Assembly (NCBI RefSeq): GCF_000717715.1
Contig: NZ_JOAI01000005.1
Location: 186,001-250,000, forward strand
DNA: 64,000 nt
From: Streptomyces sp. NRRL B-24484
GTDB lineage: Bacteria; Actinomycetota; Actinomycetes; Streptomycetales; Streptomycetaceae
Reading direction: 5' to 3'
Shown here: piece after piece, positions 27,232 through 34,530 of the stretch
How the letters are laid out: each line of letters opens with the position of its first letter
Numbering within the stretch: position 1 is the first letter of the stretch
Made by a program: the position numbers and the translations under genes
Notes under the pieces: model-generated
Databases searched by the model: none
Told to the model about the DNA's origin: nothing
What the model saw: the letters and a program-made list of their open reading frames with translations, nothing else

Positions 27232-27951
27232 TCAGGCCGCGCGGCGGTCGGCCGCGGCGTCGGCGGGACGGACCACCGCGTAGGCCTGGCCGGGGGCCGC
27301 GCGCAGCCCGTCCGGCCGGCCGAACAGCACCGGGGTGAGCGGCAGTTCGACGTGGTAGCAGGCCACGGAGCTGGGCACGCCGAGCAGGGCCGGGGTGTCC
27401 AGGAAGAAGGGCAGCTCGGCCGCGATGTAGCGCAGGCCGGCGGCGAGTTGGTCGGCGGTCGGCGCGGCGCCGTCGAGCCGGGCACGGAGGAAGCCGAGGG
27501 CCATCCGCTCGGCGGCCTCGCGGAACGGGCGGTCGTCCGCCAGGGCGGCCAGCACCTCCGCGTGCAGCCGGCGGTACGTCTCACCGCCGGTGAAGTCGGA
27601 GAGGGCGTGGGTGCGGACGCCCGGGCGGCCGGCGTCGGCGGCGCCGCGCTCGACGCGTCGCCGGGTGGCCTTGACCTCCTTGGCGGCGCGCCGGGCGGCG
27701 GCCTCCGGCGGATAGCCCTGGGCGCCGAACTGGGCGTCCACGTGCAGGTCGGCGTGGACGATGTCCACCGTGGCGAAGAACTCCTTCCCCCAGTGCACGA
27801 GTTGGGTGATGCGGCGGGCGCTGAAATAGCTGTTGCCGGGGCTGACACCGATCAGCAGGTGGTCGCCGCGGGCGAAGACGCGGTGGCACCGCGCGGAGTA
27901 CGGGAATGCCTGGAATTCGTCGATCGTGGTGCTCAGCAGTGTTTCGCTCAT
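27232..27951 (-). CDS. tRNA-dependent cyclodipeptide synthase (AlbC-like, NYH subfamily)
   Basis: The 239-residue protein is the size of AlbC (239) and shows all known CDPS catalytic features: G-V-S37-P-G-N40-SYFS with the acyl-enzyme serine, Y175-x3-E179 (AlbC Tyr178/Glu182), and C-Y199-H200 (AlbC Tyr202-His203), plus a basic helix KEVKATRRRVERG for tRNA binding and the tail GQAYAVVRP. It takes two aminoacyl-tRNAs and makes a cyclic dipeptide. Amino-acid choice cannot be read safely. The ATG at 27951 has GGAGG about 8 bases upstream. It is upstream of a CYP121-like P450 in the same orientation, and both are wedged between the two arms of the siderophore locus. Confidence 0.93.
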   Translation of the reverse strand: MSETLLSTTIDEFQAFPYSARCHRVFARGDHLLIGVSPGNSYFSARRITQLVHWGKEFFATVDIVHADLHVDAQFGAQGYPPEAAARRAAKEVKATRRRVERGAADAGRPGVRTHALSDFTGGETYRRLHAEVLAALADDRPFREAAERMALGFLRARLDGAAPTADQLAAGLRYIAAELPFFLDTPALLGVPSSVACYHVELPLTPVLFGRPDGLRAAPGQAYAVVRPADAAADRRAA

Positions 27952-28376
27952 GCCGATTCCTCCGCCGGACGGGGACGGGTGCGGACGGCCGCGGATTCAC
28001 CGGGCCGAAGGTGCGCGTGCAGGGCGGCCGCACGGGTCCGGCGCCGGGGTGGGGCGCTTCGGACGGGGCCGGGAGACGGGGGCGGGACGGGCTCGGATCG
28101 CCCGCGAGCAGGCCGAAGACGGCACGGCGGAGCCCCCTCGCGCCGCTGGTCCCGGGGAGCCGTGTGCTCCCGGTGTGGCGGCGACCACGAGAAGCTACCG
28201 CCGGTCTTCACCGGTCCGGCAAGCCCGCCCAAGGGATTGGCAGAATTCCCACCGGGCGCGGCTGAAAAGTGCTGGACAGGCGTCGCACGGTATGTCCACG
28301 GAACGAATCGGTGCCGATTAACAAATCACCGCAGGAATGACCAGTGTGCTTTTCTCCGAAAGGATCTGACCGGCCG
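27952..28376. other. 425-bp gap upstream of the cyclodipeptide synthase; no gene, no iron box seen
   Basis: The stretch is GC-rich near the synthase and AT-richer near the decarboxylase stop. No credible frame is present. The only regular structure is a near-palindrome TAATCGGCACCGATT (28305-28319, minus strand). No TTAGG...CCTAA iron box was found, unlike at the other three promoters of the locus, so the synthase-P450 pair may have its own promoter or receive read-through from the diaminobutyrate genes. No strong terminator hairpin was seen after the decarboxylase stop. Confidence 0.5.
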
Positions 28377-29852
28377 TCACCCGAAGTTGTGCGATTCCTC
28401 CGCCCGGCGCCCGGCCGCGAGCACGGCGGCGAGGACGGCGTCCAGGTCCGCGGGTGCGGTGTGCGGGTTCAGCAGGGTGAGCTTCAGGCGGACGCGGCCG
28501 TCGCCGTCGCCGGGGAGTTCGGTGCGGCCGACGACCGCCCGGCCGGTGCGCAGCAGGTCGCGGCGGAGTTCGGCGTTGAGCCGGTCGAGCCGGGCGGGGG
28601 CGGCCGACCGGGGCCGGTAGCGGAAGACCACGGTGGTGAGCACCGGTGGGCAGTGGAGTTCCAGCTCGGGTTCGGCGGCGACGGCCTCGGCCGTGTACCG
28701 GGCCAGCCGGTGGCAGGCGTCGACCAGGGCGCCGAGCCCGTCCCGGCCGAGCACGGCGAGGGTGACGGCGAGTTTGAAGGTGTCCGGGCGGCGGGTGGTG
28801 CGCAGCGAGAGGCCGAGCAGGCTGGGGTAGCCCGCCTCCTCGTCGTCGGCGGGGTTGAGGTAGACGGCGCGCCGGGCGAGCGGGGCGTACGTCTCGGCAC
28901 TGCGGACGAGGAAGACGCCCGCGGCGGCGGGCTGCCAGCCGAGCTTGTGCCAGTCGAGGGAGAGGGAGTCGGCGCGCCCGATGCCGTCGAGCAGCGGGGC
29001 GAGGCGGCCGGAGAGCAGGGCGCCGCCGCCGTACGCGGCGTCGACGTGCAGCCAGGCGCCGTACCGGGCGGCGAGGTCGGCGGCGCGGTGCAGCGGGTCG
29101 ACGGCGCCGGTGTCCGTGGTGCCGGCGGTGGCGACCACGGCGATCGGGGTCTCGCCGCGGCGGACGGTGTCGGCGAGGGCGTCGGCCAGGGCGCGTCCGT
29201 CCATCCGCAGGGTGCGGTCGACGGGGACGGGCCGGACGGCCCGCTCGCCGAGGCCGAGGACGGCGGCGGCGCGCTGGACGGAGAAGTGCGCGGAGGCGGA
29301 GGCGAGGATCCGCGGCCGGGCGCCGGCGGGGAGGCCGTGCAGCTCGGCACCGGGGAGGGCACGGTCGCGGGCGAGCATCAGGCCCATCAGGTTGGACTCG
29401 CTGCCGCCGGAGGTGAGCACGCCCGCGGCCGTCGCCGGAAGGCCCGCCAGGGCGGCGAGTTCGGCGAGCAGGGCGGTCTCGAGAGCGGTGGCGGCGGGGG
29501 CCTGGTCCCAGGAGTCCTGGGAGGGGTTGAGGGCGCTGACCGCCAGGTCCGCGGCGGCGGCGACGGCCAGCGGCGGGCAGTGCAGGTGGGCGGCGCAGGC
29601 CGGGTCGGCCGGGTCGGCCGCGTACGCGGCGAGCAGCCGGGTGAGCCGGGCCAGCGCGTCCGGGCCGGGCGGCGCGGCGAGGGCGGCGCGGACGAGCCCG
29701 GCGATCTCCTCGGGCCGGCCGGCCGGGACGGGGCCGCCGCGGTCCTCGGCCCCGGCGGCGAGCGCGGCCAGCACCTCGTCCAGCAGCGGCCGCAGTGCGG
29801 CGGGGCCGGCCCTGCCGCCGGAGAGGGCGTCCGAGCCGGCCGGGGGTCTCAC
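28377..29852 (-). CDS. PLP-dependent decarboxylase, probable L-2,4-diaminobutyrate decarboxylase
   Basis: The 491-residue enzyme is a group II decarboxylase: CPPLAVAAAADLAVSALNPSQDSWDQAPAAT, TSGGSESNLMGLMLARD, HFSVQRAA, ATAGTTDTGAVDP, HVDAAYGGG and the PLP lysine in LSLDWHKLGWQP. The DSWDQ and N-P-S-Q region is typical of diaminobutyrate decarboxylases such as RhbB and Ddc. It should convert L-2,4-diaminobutyrate to 1,3-diaminopropane. The GTG start overlaps the stop of the aminotransferase gene by GTGA. The pair is the same as rhbA-rhbB of rhizobactin 1021 synthesis, and the product is the diamine backbone that NIS synthetases attach to citrate. Confidence 0.9.
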   Translation of the reverse strand: MRPPAGSDALSGGRAGPAALRPLLDEVLAALAAGAEDRGGPVPAGRPEEIAGLVRAALAAPPGPDALARLTRLLAAYAADPADPACAAHLHCPPLAVAAAADLAVSALNPSQDSWDQAPAATALETALLAELAALAGLPATAAGVLTSGGSESNLMGLMLARDRALPGAELHGLPAGARPRILASASAHFSVQRAAAVLGLGERAVRPVPVDRTLRMDGRALADALADTVRRGETPIAVVATAGTTDTGAVDPLHRAADLAARYGAWLHVDAAYGGGALLSGRLAPLLDGIGRADSLSLDWHKLGWQPAAAGVFLVRSAETYAPLARRAVYLNPADDEEAGYPSLLGLSLRTTRRPDTFKLAVTLAVLGRDGLGALVDACHRLARYTAEAVAAEPELELHCPPVLTTVVFRYRPRSAAPARLDRLNAELRRDLLRTGRAVVGRTELPGDGDGRVRLKLTLLNPHTAPADLDAVLAAVLAAGRRAEESHNFG

Positions 29853-31210
29853 GGTTGCGCCCGGGAGGCGGCGTCGAGGGCGTCGGCGAGCCGGTCGAGG
29901 ACGGCCTCGGCCTGCTCGTCGGTGATGGTGAGCGGTGGCAGCAGGCGGAGCACCGCGCCGTGGCGGCCGCCGAGTTCGACGATCAGGCCGCGCCGCAGGC
30001 AGGCCTCGCGGACCCGGACGGCGAGCGCCGGGTCCGGGGGCAGGGCGCCGCAGCTGTCGGGGGTGCCGGCCGGGTCGACGAGTTCGACGCCGAGCATCAG
30101 GCCGCGGCCGCGGACGTCGCCGATCACCGGGAGGCGGCCCTGCAGGCCCGCGAGCCGGGCGGCCATCCGTGCGCCGACCGTCCGGGAGCGCTCGACCAGA
30201 CCCTGCGCGGCGACGTACCGCAGGGTGGCGGCGCCGGCCGCCATGGCGAGGGTGTTGCCGCGGAAGGTGCCGGTGTGCGCGCCGGGCCGCCAGCCGTCGT
30301 ACTCCTCGCGGTAGACGACGGCGGCGAGCGGGAGGCTGCCGCCGATGGCCTTGGAGAGGACGATCGCGTCCGGTTCGATGCCGCTGTGCTCCACCGCCCA
30401 CATGGCGCCGGTGCGGCCGACGCCGGTCTGCACCTCGTCGACGATCAGCGGGATGCCGCGGTCGGCGGTGATCCGGCGCATGGTGCGCAGCCAGTCGTCC
30501 GGCGCCGGGACGACCCCGCCCTCGCCCTGGACGGCCTCCAGGATCATCGCCGCGGGGGCGGTGACCCCGCCGGCCGGGTCGTCCAGCAGCCGTTCGGTGT
30601 AGGCGGCGGACAGCTCGGCGCCGCGCTCGCCGCCCACGCCGAAGGGGCAGCGGTACGGGTACGGGTAGGGCAGCCGGGTGACCTCGCCGCCGCCGGGCAG
30701 CGGGGCCTTGACGGCGACCGAGCCGGTGACGGCGAGCGCCCCGGCCGTCATGCCGTGGTAGGCGCCGGTGAAGGCGAGGGCGCCGCTGCGGCCGGTGGCG
30801 GTCTGCATGAGCTTGAGGGCGGCCTCGACGGCGTCGGTGCCGGCCGGGCCGCAGAAGTGCACCTTGGCGCGGGCGGCGAAGGCGGGCGGCAGCGCCTCGA
30901 AGAGGGCGGTGGTGAAGTCGTCCTTCTCGGCGGTGGCGATGTCGAGCAGGTGGAGCGGGGCGCCGCCGTCGAGGGTGCGGCGGATGGCCTCCAGCACGAC
31001 GGGGTGGTTGTGGCCGAGCACGAGGGTGCCGGCCCCGCTGAGGCAGTCGAGGTAGCGCCGTCCGTCGGCCCCCTCCACGGTCATGCCGTTGGCCCGGACC
31101 GGCACGATCGGGAAGGACCGGGCGTAGGTGCGGGCGGCGGACTCGCGGATGCGCTGGCGGCGCAGGATGGCGTCACCGGCCGGGGCGGCGGTGTCGACGG
31201 TGGGGCTCAC
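29849..31210 (-). CDS. Diaminobutyrate-2-oxoglutarate aminotransferase
   Basis: The 453-residue class III aminotransferase has GTLVLGHNHP, CGPAGTDAVEAALKLMQTATGR, the aromatic stacking region, IVDEVQTGVGRTG with the PLP Asp, and the PLP lysine in VLSKAIGG. The CGPAGTDA.E motif is common to diaminobutyrate aminotransferases (EctB, RhbA, Dat). With the coupled decarboxylase, rather than ectA/ectC, its role is diaminopropane formation for a siderophore and not ectoine. The GTG start has GAGGAG about 9 bases upstream. The perfect iron-box dyad at 31228-31250 lies directly ahead, so expression should rise under iron limitation. Confidence 0.92.
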   Translation of the reverse strand: MSPTVDTAAPAGDAILRRQRIRESAARTYARSFPIVPVRANGMTVEGADGRRYLDCLSGAGTLVLGHNHPVVLEAIRRTLDGGAPLHLLDIATAEKDDFTTALFEALPPAFAARAKVHFCGPAGTDAVEAALKLMQTATGRSGALAFTGAYHGMTAGALAVTGSVAVKAPLPGGGEVTRLPYPYPYRCPFGVGGERGAELSAAYTERLLDDPAGGVTAPAAMILEAVQGEGGVVPAPDDWLRTMRRITADRGIPLIVDEVQTGVGRTGAMWAVEHSGIEPDAIVLSKAIGGSLPLAAVVYREEYDGWRPGAHTGTFRGNTLAMAAGAATLRYVAAQGLVERSRTVGARMAARLAGLQGRLPVIGDVRGRGLMLGVELVDPAGTPDSCGALPPDPALAVRVREACLRRGLIVELGGRHGAVLRLLPPLTITDEQAEAVLDRLADALDAASRAQP

Positions 31211-31227
31211 GGGCAGGCTCTCCTCGC

Positions 31228-31250
31228 AAAGTTAGGTAAGCCTAACTTTA
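31228..31250. promoter_or_regulatory. Iron box (IdeR/DmdR type) for the diaminobutyrate operon
   Basis: AAAGTTAGG-TAAG-CCTAACTTT (31228-31249) is a perfect 9+9 dyad and contains the 19-bp iron-box frame TTAGGTAAGCCTAACTTTA at 31232-31250. It ends 18 bases before the GTG of the aminotransferase gene. Confidence 0.88.
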
Positions 31251-31419
31251 CCGGTTGGAGCCGGTCCGCCGCCGCAGGACCGGACATTTCACCCCGAAGT
31301 CGACCTGCCCAAGGCTCCGCCCTGCCCCAACGAGCCGACCGCCGAAAGGTCACGGCCCGAGCGGGTGCACCGGCCGCGGCCGCCCCCGGGCGCTCGGCCC
31401 GGCCCCTAGACTGCGGCGC

Positions 31420-32022
31420 ATGAGCGAGGACGAGCGTGCGGAGCGCGCACGCACCCGGGAGTTCTTCGCGGTCCGGGCCGCGGGGTGGGACGCGAAGTTC
31501 CCCGACGACGGGCCGCGGTACGCCGCGGCGATCGCCGAACTGGCCCCCGGCGAGGGCGCGTTCGTGATCGACGCCGGCTGCGGCACCGGGCGGGCGCTGC
31601 CGCTGCTGCGGGACGCGGTCGGGCCCCGGGGCACGGTGCTCGGGGTGGACCTGACGCCGGAGATGCTGGCCGTGGCCTCGGCCCACCGCCCGGTCGCGGC
31701 CCTGGTGCAGGCCGACTGCGCCCGGCTGCCGCTGCCCGACGGGGTGGCCGACCTGGTGTTCGGCGCCGGTCTGATCGCCCATCTGCACGGGCCCGCCGAG
31801 GGATTGAGCGAACTCGCCCGGGTGACCGCGCCGGGCGGCCGTCTCGCGCTCTACCACCCGATCGGGCGGGCCGCCCTCGCCGCCCGGCACGGCCGCGCGC
31901 TCACCCCGGACGACCTGCGGGCCGAGCCCAACCTCCGTCCGCTGCTGGCCGCGAACGGCTGGCGGACGGTCTCGTACACCGACACCGACGAGCGCTTCCT
32001 CGCCGTCGCCGAGCGGGTCTGA
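31420..32022 (+). CDS. SAM-dependent methyltransferase (class I)
   Basis: The 200-residue protein carries motif I VIDAGCGTGRALP (about 49-60), an acidic strand end GVDLTPEM, QADCARLPLPDG (motif II/III) and VTAPGGRLALYHP (post-motif). This is the UbiE/Methyltransf_11 fold. The acceptor is unknown. The start ATG at 31420 begins MSEDERAERARTREFF with no strong RBS. It is divergent from the diaminobutyrate operon across 209 bp, and its stop abuts the stop of the convergent response-regulator gene with no gap. It might modify the siderophore or cyclodipeptide but nothing in the sequence links them. Confidence 0.85.
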   Translation: MSEDERAERARTREFFAVRAAGWDAKFPDDGPRYAAAIAELAPGEGAFVIDAGCGTGRALPLLRDAVGPRGTVLGVDLTPEMLAVASAHRPVAALVQADCARLPLPDGVADLVFGAGLIAHLHGPAEGLSELARVTAPGGRLALYHPIGRAALAARHGRALTPDDLRAEPNLRPLLAANGWRTVSYTDTDERFLAVAERV

Positions 32023-32721
32023 TCAACTGCGCCAGCGGTAGCAGAGCTCGGGCCGGCCGACCTGGCCGTACTGCGGCTCCCGGACGGCGAGCCCGGTGTC
32101 GACCAGGTGCTCCAGGTAGCGGCGGGCGGTGATCCGGGAGACCCCGGCGGCGGCGCCCGCCGCCGCGGCGGAGAGCCCGGCGTCGGCGGCCCGCAACACC
32201 CCGGCCACGGTCTCCAGCGTCGGGGCGCTCAACCCCTTGGGCAGCGCGGACCGTTCGGGGGTGCGGAGCAGGGCGAAGGCCTGGTCGACCTCGTCCTGGC
32301 CGACCGCCTCGCCGGGCCGGCCGAGGCTGGCCCGGTAGCGGGCGTAGCGGTCGAGCCGTTCGCGCAGCGCCGCGCTGCTGAACGGCTTCAGCAGGTACTG
32401 GACGACGCCCGCCGACACCGCCTGGCGGACCATCGCCAGGTCCCGGGCGGAGGTGACGGCGATGACGTCCGTGGTGTGGCCGGCCGCCCGCAGGGTGCGG
32501 CAGAGCTGCAGCCCGTGGCCGTCCGGCAGGTAGAGGTCGAGCAGGGCCAGGTCGACGGGGGTGCCGGCGGCCCGGGCCCGTTCCAGGGCGCGCAGCGCCC
32601 CGGCGCAGCTGTGCGCGGTGGCGGCCACCCGGAATCCGGGGGTACGGGCGACGTAGAGGCCGTGCGCGTCGGCGGCCACCGGGTCGTCCTCGACCACCAG
32701 CACGGAGATCTCCGCGGTCAT
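32023..32721 (-). CDS. Response regulator, CitB/DcuR type
   Basis: The 232-residue protein has a receiver domain: VLVVEDD (acidic pocket at 11-13), phosphoacceptor Asp62 in LALLDLYLPDG, Thr/Ser in AVTSARD and the Lys in YLLKPF. The C-terminal half (about 150-230) is a winged helix of the CitB group (SAAAAGAAAGVSRITARRYLEHLVDTGLAVREPQYG). CitB/DcuR regulators activate transport and use of C4-dicarboxylates or citrate. The ATG overlaps the stop of the sensor kinase gene by ATGA. The obvious target is the dctA-type transporter on the far side of the kinase. Confidence 0.92.
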   Translation of the reverse strand: MTAEISVLVVEDDPVAADAHGLYVARTPGFRVAATAHSCAGALRALERARAAGTPVDLALLDLYLPDGHGLQLCRTLRAAGHTTDVIAVTSARDLAMVRQAVSAGVVQYLLKPFSSAALRERLDRYARYRASLGRPGEAVGQDEVDQAFALLRTPERSALPKGLSAPTLETVAGVLRAADAGLSAAAAGAAAGVSRITARRYLEHLVDTGLAVREPQYGQVGRPELCYRWRS

Positions 32722-34379
32722 CGGGCGGCCTCCCGCTGCAGCGGCAGCCGGACGGTGAGCACGGCGCCGCGGTCTCTGCCCACCTCGACGGTGCCGCCGT
32801 TGCGGCGGGCGGTCTGCGCGACGAGCGCGAGGCCGAGGCCGCGGCCGTGCTGCTTGGTCGTCCAGCCGCGCCGGAAGACCTCGCCGACGGCGGCGGCGGC
32901 GATGCCGGCGCCGGAGTCGGCCACCCGGATCAGCAGGTGGCCGTCGTCGACCCGGGCCACGACGGTGACCTCGGGCGGGCCGGGGTGCTCGGCGGCGTTC
33001 TCGATCGCCGCGTCGACGGCGTTGTCGATGAGGTTGCCGAGCACGGTGACCAGGTCGCGCGCGGCGAGGTCGGGCGGCAGCACGCCGTCGTCGATCCGGC
33101 TGTCCTCGGTGAGGACGAGGTCGACGCCGCGTTCGGCGGCCTGCGAGGCCTTGCCCAGCAGCAGTGCGGCGAGGACGGGTTCGCCGACCGCGCCGACCAC
33201 CTTGTCGGTGAGGCGCTGGGCGAGTTCGAGTTCGGCGGTAGCGAAGTCCACCGCGTCCTGGTGGCGGCCGAGTTCGACCAGCGAGACGACGGCGTGCAGC
33301 CGGTTGGCGGCCTCGTGGGCCTGCGCGCCGAGGGCGTCGGCGAAGCCCCGGACGCTGTCCAGTTCGCCGGTGAGCGACTGGAGTTCGGTGTGGTCGCGGA
33401 GGGTGAGCACGCTGCCGAGGCCGGTGCCGATCGGCGAGGTGTTGAGCACCACGACCCGCTCCGCGGTCAGGTGCACCTCGTCGTGGGCCGGTTCCGGTGC
33501 GAGCACGGCCCTCACCAGCGACTCGGGCAGGCCGAGCGCGTCGAACGGCAGGCCCTCCACCTCGCCCTGCAGGCCGAGGAGTTCGCGGGCGGCGTCGTTG
33601 CAGAGCACCACCCGGTGCGCGCGGTCGAGCAGCACCAGGCCCTCGCGGACGGAGTGCAGGGTGGCCTGGTGGTAGTCGTACAGGTGGCTGAGTTCGGCGG
33701 CGCCCATGCCGTGGGTGTGGCGGCGGAGCCTGGCGTTGGCGAGGTAGGTGCCGGCGCCGCCGAGCGCGAGGGCGCCCGCCGCGACGCCGACCAGGGCGAG
33801 CAGCGGGCCGCGCAGCCGGGCGCTGATGGACTCCAGGGTGATGCCGGAGCTGACCAGGCCGACCACCCGGCCCCGCCCGTCGAGGATCGGGGTGACGACC
33901 CGGACGGACGGGCCGAGGGTGCCGGTGTAGGTCTCGCTGGTGGTGCGGCCGGCGAGCGCCCCGTCGATGTGGCCGAGGAAGGGGCGGCCGATCTGCGCCG
34001 GGTCGCGGTGCGCCCAGCGGATGCCGTGGGTGTCCATGACGGTGACGAAGTCCACGCCGGTGTCCCGGCGGACCCGCTCGGCGTAGGGCTGCAGCACGGC
34101 GGTCGGCTCCGGGCCGGTGGCGGCCTCGGCGACGGCCGGTGCGTCGGCGACGGCCCGGGCGGCGGCGGTGACCTGGCGGACCGCGGCGTCGTGGGTGCGG
34201 TGCTCGGTGAACAGGTAGGCGAGCACGGCGCCGCCGGCGACCACCGCGGCCACGATCACCACCTGCACGGCGAAGAGCTGCCCGGCGAGGCTGCGCAGCG
34301 GCCGGCGCACGGGACGGTCCCCCGTGGCCGGTCGGACCGGCGGGGCCGTGCGGGCCGGACGGCCTGGGCGGATGCGCAT
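32718..34379 (-). CDS. Sensor histidine kinase, CitA/DcuS type
   Basis: The 553-residue kinase has a first membrane helix (FAVQVVIVAAVVAGGAVLAYLF, about 36-57), an extracytoplasmic sCache/CitAP-like domain with GVDFVTVMDTHGIRWAHRDP and the GTLGPSVRVVTPILDGRGRVVGLVS strand pair, a second helix (LLALVGVAAGALALGGAGTYL), a PAS domain (SVREGLVLLDRAHRVVLCNDAA), and the CitA-type H-box AHEAANRLHAV rather than the usual HExxxP. The ATPase shows N-box LIDNAVDAAI and G-boxes ADSGAGI and GLGLALV. It senses C4-dicarboxylate or citrate outside the cell. Start chosen at 34379; an upstream ATG at 34481 would cross the intergenic promoter. Confidence 0.92.
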   Translation of the reverse strand: MRIRPGRPARTAPPVRPATGDRPVRRPLRSLAGQLFAVQVVIVAAVVAGGAVLAYLFTEHRTHDAAVRQVTAAARAVADAPAVAEAATGPEPTAVLQPYAERVRRDTGVDFVTVMDTHGIRWAHRDPAQIGRPFLGHIDGALAGRTTSETYTGTLGPSVRVVTPILDGRGRVVGLVSSGITLESISARLRGPLLALVGVAAGALALGGAGTYLANARLRRHTHGMGAAELSHLYDYHQATLHSVREGLVLLDRAHRVVLCNDAARELLGLQGEVEGLPFDALGLPESLVRAVLAPEPAHDEVHLTAERVVVLNTSPIGTGLGSVLTLRDHTELQSLTGELDSVRGFADALGAQAHEAANRLHAVVSLVELGRHQDAVDFATAELELAQRLTDKVVGAVGEPVLAALLLGKASQAAERGVDLVLTEDSRIDDGVLPPDLAARDLVTVLGNLIDNAVDAAIENAAEHPGPPEVTVVARVDDGHLLIRVADSGAGIAAAAVGEVFRRGWTTKQHGRGLGLALVAQTARRNGGTVEVGRDRGAVLTVRLPLQREAAR

Positions 34380-34445
34380 ACCGGCCAGTGTGCACGGTCC
34401 GCCCCCGGCGGCGGCACCGCCCGGCGTGAACTCTATGAACGCAAA

Positions 34446-34461
34446 CGTGACCCGCGTCACG
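34446..34461. promoter_or_regulatory. CRP-like dyad GTGA-N6-TCAC between kinase and dctA
   Basis: CGTGAC-CCGC-GTCACG (34446-34461) is a perfect inverted repeat and contains GTGA-N6-TCAC, the core of CRP/FNR-family sites. It is in the 151-bp interval between the divergent kinase and transporter genes. Which regulator binds is unknown; Streptomyces has a Crp with a related consensus. Confidence 0.5.
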
Positions 34462-34530
34462 GCGGCGCCCATAGTCTTCACCGGCCCTCCCCCGGGGCCG
34501 TCAGGGACAGCAGGGCGAAGGAGCCGTGGG

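Noticed and set aside
29849..31210. Ectoine biosynthesis (EctB) as role of the aminotransferase
   Set aside because: No ectA or ectC follows; instead a diaminobutyrate decarboxylase overlaps it and an iron box precedes it, which points to siderophore diamine supply.
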